10,041 nt of DNA from Phoronis pallida (GCA_028565715.1 JAOXYC010255454.1:1-10041); one strand, 5' to 3'; shown: positions 1 through 6,918, numbered from the stretch's first letter. Translations and numbers: made by a program. Notes: a model not told the origin generated them from the sequence alone.

Positions 1-728
1 GATATAATTTATACAGTGATATTGTTCAACATTTATTCCTGATGATGATATTGGTTTAATATCGAAACGTCGACCACGATGAATTTCAGCGTCTTTGTTT
101 TTGTTTTCAATTTTCTACTGACTCTATGGCCAAAAACAAATCTCATTTACCCTAATTACTGCTAACGTAAACCTACAAAAATACATAAAATGCTAATTAT
201 ATGATATACTAAACTAAAAAAACTAATTCAAATCGCAAGAATACTGTTTTTAATCTTAAACAAATGAATATTGAAATTATTTAAACAAATTTCTTTATAA
301 ACTTTACGTATTTCTTTCAAAATTAAATAAAGTTAAAATGAAATTCATAAAATCAAGAATGTTTAAACTTACAACGCTAATTCCCTTGAATTTATCCACA
401 CACAAAAAATCAAGTTCTTATACTCTGGTGTAACCTTTTGGATAGCATTGATAACTTGAATACCTATTTTGAACTTAAGATTCAAACCATGAGATATTCA
501 TAAATCTGGACTAAATAATTCACTAGATTTTCTAAAAGTTAAAGCAAGGTTACTTTACAAACAGCTGTTAAAACAAGTATGTGAATTTCCTAGCAATTAA
601 ATCAAATTATAATAAAATTCAATGAACAACACTACGGATATTTAATAAAAATATTAACCTTGTCACCGTCGTACAAATAGGTATTAATTCTTCAGTTTAA
701 AAATATAAAGTTTGACTACAAATTTGCT
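1..728. other. AT-rich non-coding stretch, nothing recognised
   Basis: This is strongly AT-rich sequence with many short A and T runs and stop codons in all frames. I see no exon with good splice sites, no RNA gene and no repeat unit. It could be intergenic or part of a long intron of the downstream SAM-domain gene. Confidence 0.6.
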
Positions 729-834
729 CCGGTTACACGGTCACTTTTTCGGGTGGAAATTTCGCCCGGAGCAACTTGCGCCATCGGTTACACGGCCACT
801 TAATGGTGGAGATTTCGCCCGGATCAACTTGCGC
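729..834 (+). repeat. Head-to-tail pair of CGGTTACAC modules (MITE-like fragment)
   Basis: Two units of about 53 bp follow each other, one starting at 729 (CCGGTTACACGGTCAC) and one at about 785 (CGGTTACACGGCCAC). Each continues through a variant of GGTGGAAATTTCGCCCGGA and ends in CAACTTGCGC. They are GC-rich in an AT-rich background. The same module occurs in opposite orientation at 2009-2197, and the first unit matches the complement of 2143-2196 at about 50 of 54 positions. The most likely identity is a non-autonomous DNA-transposon (MITE) fragment or the left end of a larger element. No target-site duplication is visible, so the superfamily cannot be named. Confidence 0.7.
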
Positions 835-1075
835 TAGTTTTAAAAAATACGCACTTAATGCTAATTGCGCAACACGCGCAAACGCTGTTCAAGAAAATGT
901 TTTCACGTCAAAAAAATATAATAGCGAACAACTAAAAGGCAGTTCGCTTTATGGTTAACCAGTATTCGAAATAAGAATTAAGCTACAACTTTTCAATACT
1001 GTGCCTATCGACTTCCGTTGTCGACTGGACGTCTTGAGTAGGTAGCAATAATACAGAGCCAAAACAGGTTTGAGT
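835..1075. other. Non-coding spacer, nothing recognised
   Basis: The segment lies between the CGGTTACAC module pair and the LINE target-site duplication. It is richer in CpG than the flanking DNA (for example around 863-880 and 1009-1031). It may be interior sequence of the element whose inverted arms lie at 729 and 2196. The short open frame at 776-958 overlaps the repeat and shows no protein-like features. Confidence 0.5.
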
Positions 1076-1087
1076 GAGCGTGGATTT
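1076..1087 (+). repeat. Target-site duplication, left copy (12 bp)
   Basis: GAGCGTGGATTT here is repeated exactly at 1414-1425. The two copies directly flank the LINE fragment, abutting its microsatellite tail on this side and its truncated 5' end on the other. This is the expected footprint of target-primed reverse transcription. Confidence 0.88.
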
Positions 1088-1102
1088 CTATCTATCTATC
1101 TA
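1087..1102 (-). repeat. (TAGA)4 microsatellite tail of the LINE
   Basis: Four TCTA units on the plus strand read as (TAGA)4 on the element's sense strand, starting about 7 nt after its stop codon. Short tandem tails of this kind replace poly(A) at the 3' end in several LINE clades. The first T is shared with the target-site duplication. Confidence 0.8.
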
Positions 1103-1413
1103 ACCCCTTTCACACCGGTGAGGCGCATAGGGCGTCAACAAGGGCTCTCCATCTGACTCTGTTGTTTGCTACCACTTCCAGGGAATTCAGGGGTTGGTTC
1201 TGCTCTGCAGCCTCCGCTTCCAGTGTTCGGTGCCAGCTGGTTCTTGGTCGGCCTCTCCTTCTGCGTCCTTGTGGGTTCCATCTCACTGCCTGTCTTGTGA
1301 TGCATGTGGGTGGCTTCCGCAATGTGTGTCCCAACCATCCCCATTTCCTTCTTCTTATCTGGATCTGTACTGTCTCTTGACCTGTTCTTCTCCATAGCTC
1401 TCTGTTACTGATA
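1088..1413 (-). mobile_element. 5'-truncated non-LTR retrotransposon (LINE), 3' end only
   Basis: The insertion is about 326 bp long and is bounded by exact 12-bp direct repeats. On the minus strand it begins inside the coding region of a LINE endonuclease/reverse-transcriptase polyprotein and runs to the stop codon (1112-1110). A very short 3'UTR of about 7 nt and a (TAGA)4 tail follow. The severe 5' truncation with intact target-site duplications is the usual product of incomplete reverse transcription. The encoded C-terminus resembles the one found in many invertebrate jockey/CR1-like elements, often annotated as 'craniofacial development protein 2-like' or 'RNA-directed DNA polymerase from mobile element jockey'. 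The exact clade cannot be fixed because the reverse transcriptase core is absent. The copy cannot move by itself. Confidence 0.88.
1110..1412 (-). pseudogene. C-terminal 100 codons of a LINE ORF2-type polyprotein (5'-truncated)
   Basis: The minus-strand frame is open for 100 codons from the truncation point to a TGA at 1112-1110. It opens with ISNRELWRRTGQ, continues with RRRKWGWLGHTLRKP, then an ITRQAVRWNPQG block, a basic GRPRTSWHR stretch and a tryptophan-containing end (RVRWRALVDALC). This order of motifs is the signature of the region C-terminal to the reverse transcriptase in many invertebrate LINEs. No start codon is expected, because the frame is cut by retrotransposition: the codon at 1334 is an in-frame TTG and homology clearly continues upstream of it. 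There is no frameshift or stop within the copy, which suggests a fairly recent insertion. Endonuclease and polymerase domains are missing, so it is not functional. Confidence 0.88.
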
Positions 1414-1425
1414 GAGCGTGGATTT
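1414..1425 (+). repeat. Target-site duplication, right copy (12 bp)
   Basis: GAGCGTGGATTT is identical to 1076-1087. It begins immediately beside the truncated 5' end of the LINE copy. The bases just outside the two copies differ, so the duplication is exactly 12 bp. Confidence 0.88.
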
Positions 1426-1655
1426 AACCAAAGTTAAATTCTTTTCCAGGCTTTGTTGAATAAATAAATGGTTCTCGTGAATTTTAATGTCAAGTTCGGT
1501 TCGTACTGAAGAAGTGATTTGAATTCACCCTTGGCTTTAAAAAAGTCCCCTAAAATAATGGAGGCCGATATAACATCGCGATTCTGCATTGTTTGATTTG
1601 AGTTTTGCTTTGCGTCCACGTGTCGTGTGATCATCGACTCGGGTTAGATTCAAAA

Positions 1656-1663
1656 TGACGTCA
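1656..1663. promoter_or_regulatory. Perfect CRE palindrome (possible CREB/ATF site)
   Basis: TGACGTCA is the full 8-bp consensus for CREB/ATF bZIP factors. It stands alone with no recognisable promoter or exon nearby, so it may be coincidental. Confidence 0.3.
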
Positions 1664-1856
1664 TTATATTTGTCATTTTTATGACGAATGTGAGTAGGCC
1701 TAGACTAAAGATAAATGGGCAAATTCAAAATAAAATCTACTATACAGCGGGAGTGAAAGTCTGGTGAGACTTTTAAACAGGGTTATTTTTAAAGTCTGCT
1801 ACATGTAGTGTAGCTAAGTAACATCCCTTGAATAACGCACGGGCGAAATTAAAAAC

Positions 1857-1873
1857 TCACGCCGCAGGCGTGA
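1857..1873 (+). repeat. Short perfect hairpin
   Basis: TCACGCC and GGCGTGA form a perfect 7-bp stem around a GCA loop. It is GC-rich in AT-rich surroundings and close to a fragment resembling the CGGTTACAC module, so it may be a transposon remnant. No function is implied. Confidence 0.4.
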
Positions 1874-2008
1874 CATTTAGACACTATGTTTTAGAAACGT
1901 GTGTTGTTCGCATTCAAGGCAGTGCCTTATTACCATATTATTTTTTAACTCCGTATGTTGATTGTGCGCATGCGATCCCAGTTTGGCACTTCTGCCTTAA
2001 CACCAGTA

Positions 2009-2197
2009 CCCGGTTACACGGTCATTTCACCCGGGGCAAGTTGCTCCGGGCGAAACTCCACCACCTCCAGAGGTGGTGGAAATTTCCCACTGGTGTCAAT
2101 TTGCTCCGAGTTAAAAACATCGGTTACACTGTCATTTCACCCCGAGCAAGTTGCTCTGGGCGAAATTTCCACCCGAAAAAGTGGCCGTGTAACCGGG
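2009..2197 (+). mobile_element. MITE-like palindromic element with CCCGGTTACACGG inverted ends
   Basis: The 189-bp segment starts CCCGGTTACACGGTCA and its other end, read on the complement, starts CCCGGTTACACGGCCA, giving about 15 of 16 matching terminal bases. Inside are two copies of a GCAAGTTGCTCYGGGCGAAA block (about 2036 and 2146), an internal CGGTTACAC restart at 2121, and a strong hairpin at 2057-2080 (TCCACCACCTC and GAGGTGGTGGA, 2-nt loop). It has no coding capacity. This organisation fits a non-autonomous DNA transposon or a composite of several. I could not identify a target-site duplication, so the superfamily is open. Confidence 0.65.
2057..2080 (+). repeat. Perfect 11-bp hairpin inside the MITE-like element
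   Basis: TCCACCACCTC is followed after a CA loop by its exact complement GAGGTGGTGGA. The near-zero loop and GC-rich stem mark a strong cruciform or hairpin at the centre of the left half of the element. Confidence 0.75.
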
Positions 2198-2741
2198 GCA
2201 TTAGGAACACTATGCCCCGCATACAAACGTAAATTATAAAGAAAACTGTAGAAACACAATATAATTCGCATCCAGTTGAGCTAGAGAACGTCGTCCAGTC
2301 TTCAAAATAGAGAATGATTTACAATCTATCTGAAAACAAATGGCTAATTCCGCATAACAAAAACACTGGACAAAATAGAAAATAATATGTGGGTTGATTC
2401 TCGCCTACATTGTAGATTTGGTCTTTCAAAACATATTTTGATGACGATTGCTTCCTATATTCAGAATTTAATACAGTTATACCAAAACATTCACTGAATC
2501 TCTGAACTTGTATTATATAATGCTAGTAGTAGGCCTATACTATAATAAAGCAGAGGTGAGTTCAAAACATCCTGTGCAATAATGATGATGACTAATTCAA
2601 TCTGACATCAAGTTACAACAACATACTTTTAATTAAGAATTAACAACACTTTAAGCAAATTAATGATACACAATACACTCCGAATGCGCTCCTCCCGACT
2701 TGTATATCTGAAGGTCCTTTGTGACCTTATTTGTTTCTCAG
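2198..2741. other. Non-coding, probably intron upstream of the SAM-gene exons
   Basis: AT-rich sequence with no supported exon. It ends in a good polypyrimidine tract and acceptor (TTATTTGTTTCTCAG, 2727-2741), so it is best read as the 3' part of an intron. An AGTAGGCCTAT word lies near 2528. Confidence 0.5.
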
Positions 2742-2793
2742 ATTCCCAAACCACTACAGGATACCGCCCACAGGGATACCACCTCAAGCATAG
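2742..2793 (+). other. Predicted exon A: linker before the SAM domain
   Basis: The exon is 52 nt between a strong acceptor (TTTGTTTCTCAG) and a consensus donor (AG|GTAAGA at 2794). Read in the frame that exon B requires, it has no stop and encodes 17 residues (IPKPLQ...TTSSI) plus the first base of a shared Asp codon. It rests on splice signals and phase only, with no domain homology, so it is less certain than the next two exons. Confidence 0.6.
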
Positions 2794-3718
2794 GTAAGAC
2801 TATAAAGTCTGCACCAAATACCAAGCTTCAGTTACTGTCCAACTGATACTCTCCAAACACATTGTCATGAAAGCTACATGATAACCGTATGGTGTGTCCG
2901 AAAATGGCAGGCTTTTACCATACCAACTGAGGGCTCAACCACTCAACTTCCTGAGAATAAAAATATTTAATTTTCTATTTATAGACCCAGATGTGATGGA
3001 CTTCCTGGAGAGACTGGGATTTGAATGTTATGCTCCTGCATTTGCACGCGAGAGGATTAATAGCCACTCTCTGATAGAGCTGACTTTGGATCTGCTCACA
3101 GGCAAACTGGGTAAATTTAATATACTCTTTGCTATACAAATAATGATAATAATAATAAAAATTATAATGCCCTTTGCCAAAGAAAAGTACCTAAAATCCT
3201 TGCTTGTGCTTATATAGTGCATTTTTATTCAAAGTGCTGATTACCCAGTGAGTGGCTCATGGATGACATTTCATGTCATTGCAGCTTCTAGTTCTACTCC
3301 GCCTCGGTCTTATTCTCATCTCTTTTATGAAATGTCTTGCTTTTTTCTAATAGGACTTCCACTTGGACCAAGTGTGATTATGATGAAGAAAATTGAAGGC
3401 ATGGGTCCTTACGAGTATCCGGATATTACCGAATCACCAACAGCCCACCCCTATGCCTATGGAAAGAAGAATGAAGGCATGGGTCCTCACGAGTATGATG
3501 ATGTTACGGAACCACCCAAAGATCACCCCTATGTCAACGTGGCCTCATCCTCGTATGAACAGCTTAGTCATGCAGAAGGAAAAGAAACGGCATACACATC
3601 TATACAGCCAACAGTCTATGAAGGTTTAGCAACAGATGGCGTTTCTGCTGGACAGTATGCTGCTTTGAACGATATAAATAACACAAGATCAGTATATGTT
3701 GATATAATACCTAATTAA
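2742..3718 (+). CDS. C-terminal part of a SAM-domain protein with a multi-phosphotyrosine-motif tail (3 exons, 5'-partial)
   Basis: Joining 2742-2793, 2985-3110 and 3354-3718 gives one open frame of 180 residues ending at TAA (3716-3718). Both introns are GT...AG and phase 1. Residues 1-19 are a linker. Residues 20-74 form a SAM domain: an FLERLGFECYAPAF first helix, a SLIELT centre, and LGLPLGPSVIMMKKI as the end helix. Residues 75-180 are a low-complexity tail with 11 tyrosines. Eight of these are Y-x-x-hydrophobic: Y81PDI, Y107DDV, Y119VNV, Y127EQL, Y140TSI, Y148EGL, Y161AAL and Y174VDI. YVNV matches the Grb2 SH2 consensus, and the later motifs pair with ITAM-like spacing. SAM domains are protein-interaction modules of the cytoplasm or nucleus. 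A signalling tail of a receptor or adaptor is inferred; no kinase or membrane segment is visible here. The first exons are missing, so family and name are unknown. Confidence 0.8.
2985..3110 (+). other. Exon B: N-terminal two thirds of the SAM domain
   Basis: The exon is 126 nt, phase 1 at both ends. The acceptor is TTTTCTATTTATAG and the donor is G|GTAAAT at 3111. It encodes DPDVMDFLERLGFECYAPAF and on to LLTGKL. The helix pattern and the FLERLGFE motif are typical of SAM. A second AG at 2989-2990 would remove two residues (D and P) and keep the phase. Confidence 0.85.
3354..3718 (+). other. Exon C: SAM end-helix and tyrosine-rich tail, terminal coding exon
   Basis: The acceptor is TTTTTTCTAATAG at 3341-3353. 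The split Gly codon (G|GA) joins exon B to LPLGPSVIMMKKI, completing the SAM fold exactly where helix 5 is expected. The remaining residues form the tyrosine tail, ending ...VDIIPN before TAA. The open frame continues back into the intron to 3248 by chance: the 3248-3353 part contains the polypyrimidine tract and is intronic. Confidence 0.87.
3395..3550 (+). repeat. 78-bp in-frame tandem duplication in the tail exon
   Basis: The two units are 3395-3472 and 3473-3550. Both begin GAAGGCATGGGTCCT and encode EGMGPxEYxD(I/V)TExPxxHPY. The duplication adds 26 residues and doubles the E-Y-x-D-(I/V) and H-P-Y motifs. DNA identity is high at the start of each unit and decays toward the end, indicating an ancient rather than recent event. 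Only the second unit acquired or kept the YVNV motif; the first has YAYG. Confidence 0.85.
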
Positions 3719-3844
3719 TTCATTGATAAAAACAGTTTTTAAACTTTTTTTCAATCAAAAAAGACAAAACCATGTATATTTTCAGAATAATATCGTGCAC
3801 AGTTTTGCCACAAGGCTTGATCATTGGCCATAACAAAACCATTA

Positions 3845-3965
3845 TGAATTTGAAGACAGAAAAAATCTAAACTGAACTGGGAATCGAACTCGGGTTTCCC
3901 TGATTGTGATGTGCCCTTATACTCTTCATTCTTGGTTGTAGTGTTCATTGCCATGCCCAGTGTTC
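3845..3965 (-). repeat. Possible tRNA-derived SINE relic with a B-box
   Basis: On the minus strand GAGTTCGATTCCC (about 3882-3894) closely matches the RNA polymerase III B-box/T-arm consensus GGTTCGANNCC. An A-box-like TGGC string lies about 65 nt upstream on that strand, near 3950. The T-stem pairs at only about 3 of 5 positions, so this is not a functional tRNA. A decayed SINE head is the best reading, with no tail or target duplication found. Confidence 0.35.
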
Positions 3966-5236
3966 GATTTTTTCGCCCTTTTATGTTTCCAGTAATTAAT
4001 GGCTATCATACCCTTCAGCCTGTGGGATTTGGCTGTTGGGGCCCATGAACCATTATCCATTGTTTGTGCTGTTTACTCACACGGCACCTAACTCATTCAC
4101 AAGGTCTTTCATTCAACACCCACACAAAGATCGAGTAAAAACAATTTTAATTAAAAAACTCCTAGCGCTGGCTGACCAATTTTAAAAATTGGCATTATAC
4201 GGTTATTGCTCAAGACGGTCAGTGTATTCTCATCGAATGAATGTCAGCGAGGATTAGTTTTGGCCGTTGCAAATTATTTTCACACTTGATTGTCTCGATC
4301 CACATTTGGCATGGCTGCTTATACATGTCATTTGTTGCAATCAAGGTAGTTCTATATTGTTAATGCCTGGCAAGATGGACTGTACAATGGACAAATGGTG
4401 GAATAACTTTTTGATGAAAAATCAACTGTGCCATCCGTACCTTTTTTTAAAAATGTTTTTACATTTTCTGCATTAAGTAACACTGATAATTCCTGTGAAA
4501 TTTGTCATTGTTCATTGGTGTTTCTGCCATAAAAATGGGCTTCCTGTGCATAATATTTTTTAAGAGTACATTTATTTTATGGTACCTCATTCTGTTTTAA
4601 GACAAGAATCTTATTTCTTTACATCATAGTGTTTTACATCATTGAATATGTTTTGTGGTTTATACGTGTTCAAACATTTTTGGCTCTATTATTTTAAAAA
4701 AACTGTTGTTTTTAAAACTTTTGTTTATATTGAAGTGAAATCTTACCACTCGGTTTACATGAAATGTAAGTTATGTAATCTTGCTTTAGCGAGAAACTGA
4801 ATCTGTGCAACACATATCTCTAATGACATATTTTTATCATACTTGTATTTTGATATGGATGTTTTTCAGTATGACCTTTTACAATCATTAAGCATTCCTG
4901 ATATGATGTTCTTCTATTGTGTTGTTGGTTATAGTCAGGAAAATATCTTCTTTGAAACAAATGTCTTTTTGAAACCCATGTGCCTCACTTTTCGATCTGA
5001 TTTCAATCCTGTTGTATGACTGACTGTTCATGATACAGCCATATAATATAGGAAGGACTTGGAATTATACGGTATCTATCAGTGAGATGTCTGAGTTTCA
5101 AATAGGCATTTTGCCTCCAAGAAGGCATTTTCCTGTTTTATGCTACAATACATTGTACATGTTTGCTTGTATCATCAGTGCTTGCAGTTAAATTTTTTAC
5201 TAGGAGCATAATGTTTTTCCCAATATTCCTTTGTGA

Positions 5237-5748
5237 TTTTTATGACAGTAGACTATATTTATGCAATGTATTTTTTTTTTGTGACTTCTTTTTATGGGAT
5301 TAGTATGTAACATATACTTAGTTTAGATAGTTTTTATGACTAACGTTCTTATATTGTTGTACCATCAATGCTTCATTTTTATCAGACATGGCATATTCTT
5401 GCCAACACGGCATTCCTTTACTACTTAAAAGGTGTACATCACTACTTACGAATGTGAAATTATCAAGTATTGAATGAGGTCAATTTTTGTGACATATTGC
5501 ATTCTAACATTCACCTGAACGAATAACTAGCCTCGCTTCTTCCGGAAATCTCTATACAGGCGGCCTTATGTGACTTGATGAAATATCTTTTGCGTGACAA
5601 GATAACTCGACAATGATCAAACTGTGTTGAAGAAACGGATGAAAACGTCGTATTTCAATAATTGATAATTCGACATTCGTAAGTAGCAATGTATGCGTTT
5701 AAGGTATTTTAAGAAATGACAATTTATGTATTGAACAATTTTTATGAC
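5237..5748 (+). repeat. Cluster of five TTTTTRTGAC words
   Basis: TTTTTATGAC occurs at 5237-5246, 5331-5340 and 5739-5748. TTTTTGTGAC occurs at 5276-5285 and 5484-5493. All are on the plus strand within about 510 bp of the putative 3'UTR. They are dispersed rather than tandem, which fits a repeated binding element or very decayed repeats. Function is unknown. Confidence 0.5.
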
Positions 5749-5937
5749 CAGAGGTTGTGGACAATATTTTTGTAAAAATGATGAATATCATCCTCAATTT
5801 TTTTTTTCATGTTTCTATAAATTACTCTCATTTTCACTTTGTTATCGAGTCCTGTGTTAGTATCCTTACTCACAAATGGACAATGTGGACACTCATGATA
5901 CTCTTTATAATTGCTCAGTGTATTTTCTGCTTGTGTT

Positions 5938-6013
5938 ACTAGGTTTGATGATCTAACATTTTATGCAAAACGTTTACTAGGTTTGATGATCTAACATTTG
6001 ATGCAAAATGTTT
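5938..6013 (+). repeat. 38-bp tandem duplication
   Basis: Units 5938-5975 and 5976-6013 both read ACTAGGTTTGATGATCTAAC and onward. They match at 36 of 38 positions, with one T/G and one C/T difference. A recent local duplication with no coding potential. Confidence 0.92.
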
Positions 6014-6197
6014 AAGGAGTATGAACTCGGCTTATAACAATTTCCTTTCCTTTATGTTTGTTTCGGCATTGTACTAAATAATACAGTTTTCCATGATTTT
6101 TTTGTGAGTGCCATACATATTTTCTACACAAGCCTAAATATTTTTGCTGCCTTGTAATTCTCATTTTTGTTCCATAGTTTTTGAACAATATACATAC

Positions 6198-6203
6198 ATT
6201 AAA
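6198..6203 (+). promoter_or_regulatory. Candidate poly(A) signal ATTAAA
   Basis: This is the second most common polyadenylation hexamer, near the end of the T-rich stretch and about 200 bp before the repeat array. If used, the SAM-gene 3'UTR would be about 2.5 kb. An equal ATTAAA at 4150-4155 would give about 0.45 kb. The sequence alone does not decide between them. Confidence 0.3.
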
Positions 6204-6401
6204 CAGGAAGCGTTCTTAGTTTTAACTTGAAGACCTAAATTTGTGGAGAGCAATGGAAAACACTTTACATTACAAACATTTTTGGTATTGCAATTGGTGC
6301 ACATTTATTTGAGCATGCACCTAGTATACAAATTTGGGGTGACTTTGCTTCTCATTTTACTTGTCTTTTTAGATTTCACTTTAAGGTTAGGTGGGAGGTT
6401 T

Positions 6402-6918
6402 AACCCGGCTGTAGATTTTACGCGTTTTACAGGGTCTAAAACCTGTTAACCATGTAAAACGCTCTGTATAGCGTGTAAAGCGCTCTGTAAACGGTGTAAA
6501 AAATTACACAGTACTGTGTAAACCACCTTAAAAAATTACACAGTAGTGTGTAAAGCGTGTAAAAAATTACACAGTACCGTGTAAAGGGTGTAAAATGCTC
6601 TGTAAACCATGTAAAAAATTTACACAGTACTGTGTAAACCATGTAAAAAATTACACAGTACCGTGTAAAGGTTGTAAAACGCTCTGTAAACCATGTAAAA
6701 AATTACACAATACTGTGTAAACCATGTAAAAAATTACACAGTATGGTGTAAAGGGTGTAAAACGCTCCGTAAACGGTGTAAAAACTTACACAGTACTGTG
6801 TAAACAGTGTAAAATTTTACAGGGTACTGTGTAAACGTGTAAAACGCTCTGAAAACGGTGTAAAAAATTACACAGTACTCTGAACGCTCTGTAAACCGTG
6901 TAAAACTTTACAGGGTTT
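6402..6918 (+). repeat. Tandem array 1: TGTAAA/TTACAC-rich repeats with ~83-bp higher-order unit
   Basis: The array starts CCCGGCTGTAGATTTTACGC (about 6404) and ends near GTGTAAAACTTTACAGGGTT. Its core is built from TGTAAACCATGTAAAAAATT and the perfect 18-bp palindrome TTACACAGTACTGTGTAA (6504-6521, 6620-6637, 6786-6803). The GCTC(T/C)GTAAAC marker recurs at 6597, 6681, 6764 and 6846, giving a period of 82-84 bp. The minus-strand open frame at 6436-6642 is a by-product of the repeat period. The outer end matches the far end of array 2 in reverse, which suggests one transposon family. Confidence 0.88.

Larger units (their letters stand above)
1426..2008. other. Non-coding stretch between LINE and MITE-like repeat
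   Basis: No gene is recognised. The stretch contains a perfect CRE palindrome (1656-1663), a TTTTTATGAC word (1676-1685), an AGTAGGCCTA word near 1693 and a perfect 7-bp hairpin (1857-1873). A GGGCGAAATT string near 1841 echoes the CGGTTACAC modules. The open frame at 1828-2232 runs straight into the repeat and is not credible as a gene. Confidence 0.5.
3719..6401 (+). other. T-rich non-coding stretch, probable long 3'UTR of the SAM-domain gene at least in part
   Basis: No coding exon is recognised. From about 4440 to 6390 the plus strand is markedly rich in T over A, with repeated TTTT runs, a strand asymmetry common in 3'UTRs and transcribed DNA. No AATAAA occurs on the plus strand here. 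ATTAAA is present at 4150-4155 and 6198-6203, so either could end the transcript. The stretch also contains a SINE-like B-box region, five TTTTTRTGAC words and a 38-bp tandem duplication. The small open frames at 4267, 5757 and 6243 look like chance. Confidence 0.45.

Noticed and set aside
1135-1395. 86-codon minus-strand frame and plus-strand frames over 1162-1397
   Set aside because: These are out-of-frame shadows of the LINE C-terminus. The frame at 1412-1110 carries the recognisable motifs.
1828-2232. 134-codon plus-strand open frame
   Set aside because: Its second half is the palindromic CGGTTACAC repeat, which lacks stops in this frame because of its GC content. There is no domain and no splice context.
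3248-3353. Extension of the tail exon's open frame upstream to an ATG-like start at 3248
   Set aside because: The sequence contains a polypyrimidine tract and an acceptor at 3353. Splicing there completes the SAM domain from the previous exon exactly, so this part is intron.
3882-3894. Possible genuine tRNA gene at the B-box match
   Set aside because: The T-stem is mismatched, the A-box is poor and too far away, and no acceptor stem can be folded.
6436-6642. 68-codon minus-strand frame rich in Tyr, Phe and Thr
   Set aside because: It is the translation of the TGTAAA/TTACAC tandem array, so its apparent periodicity comes from the DNA repeat.
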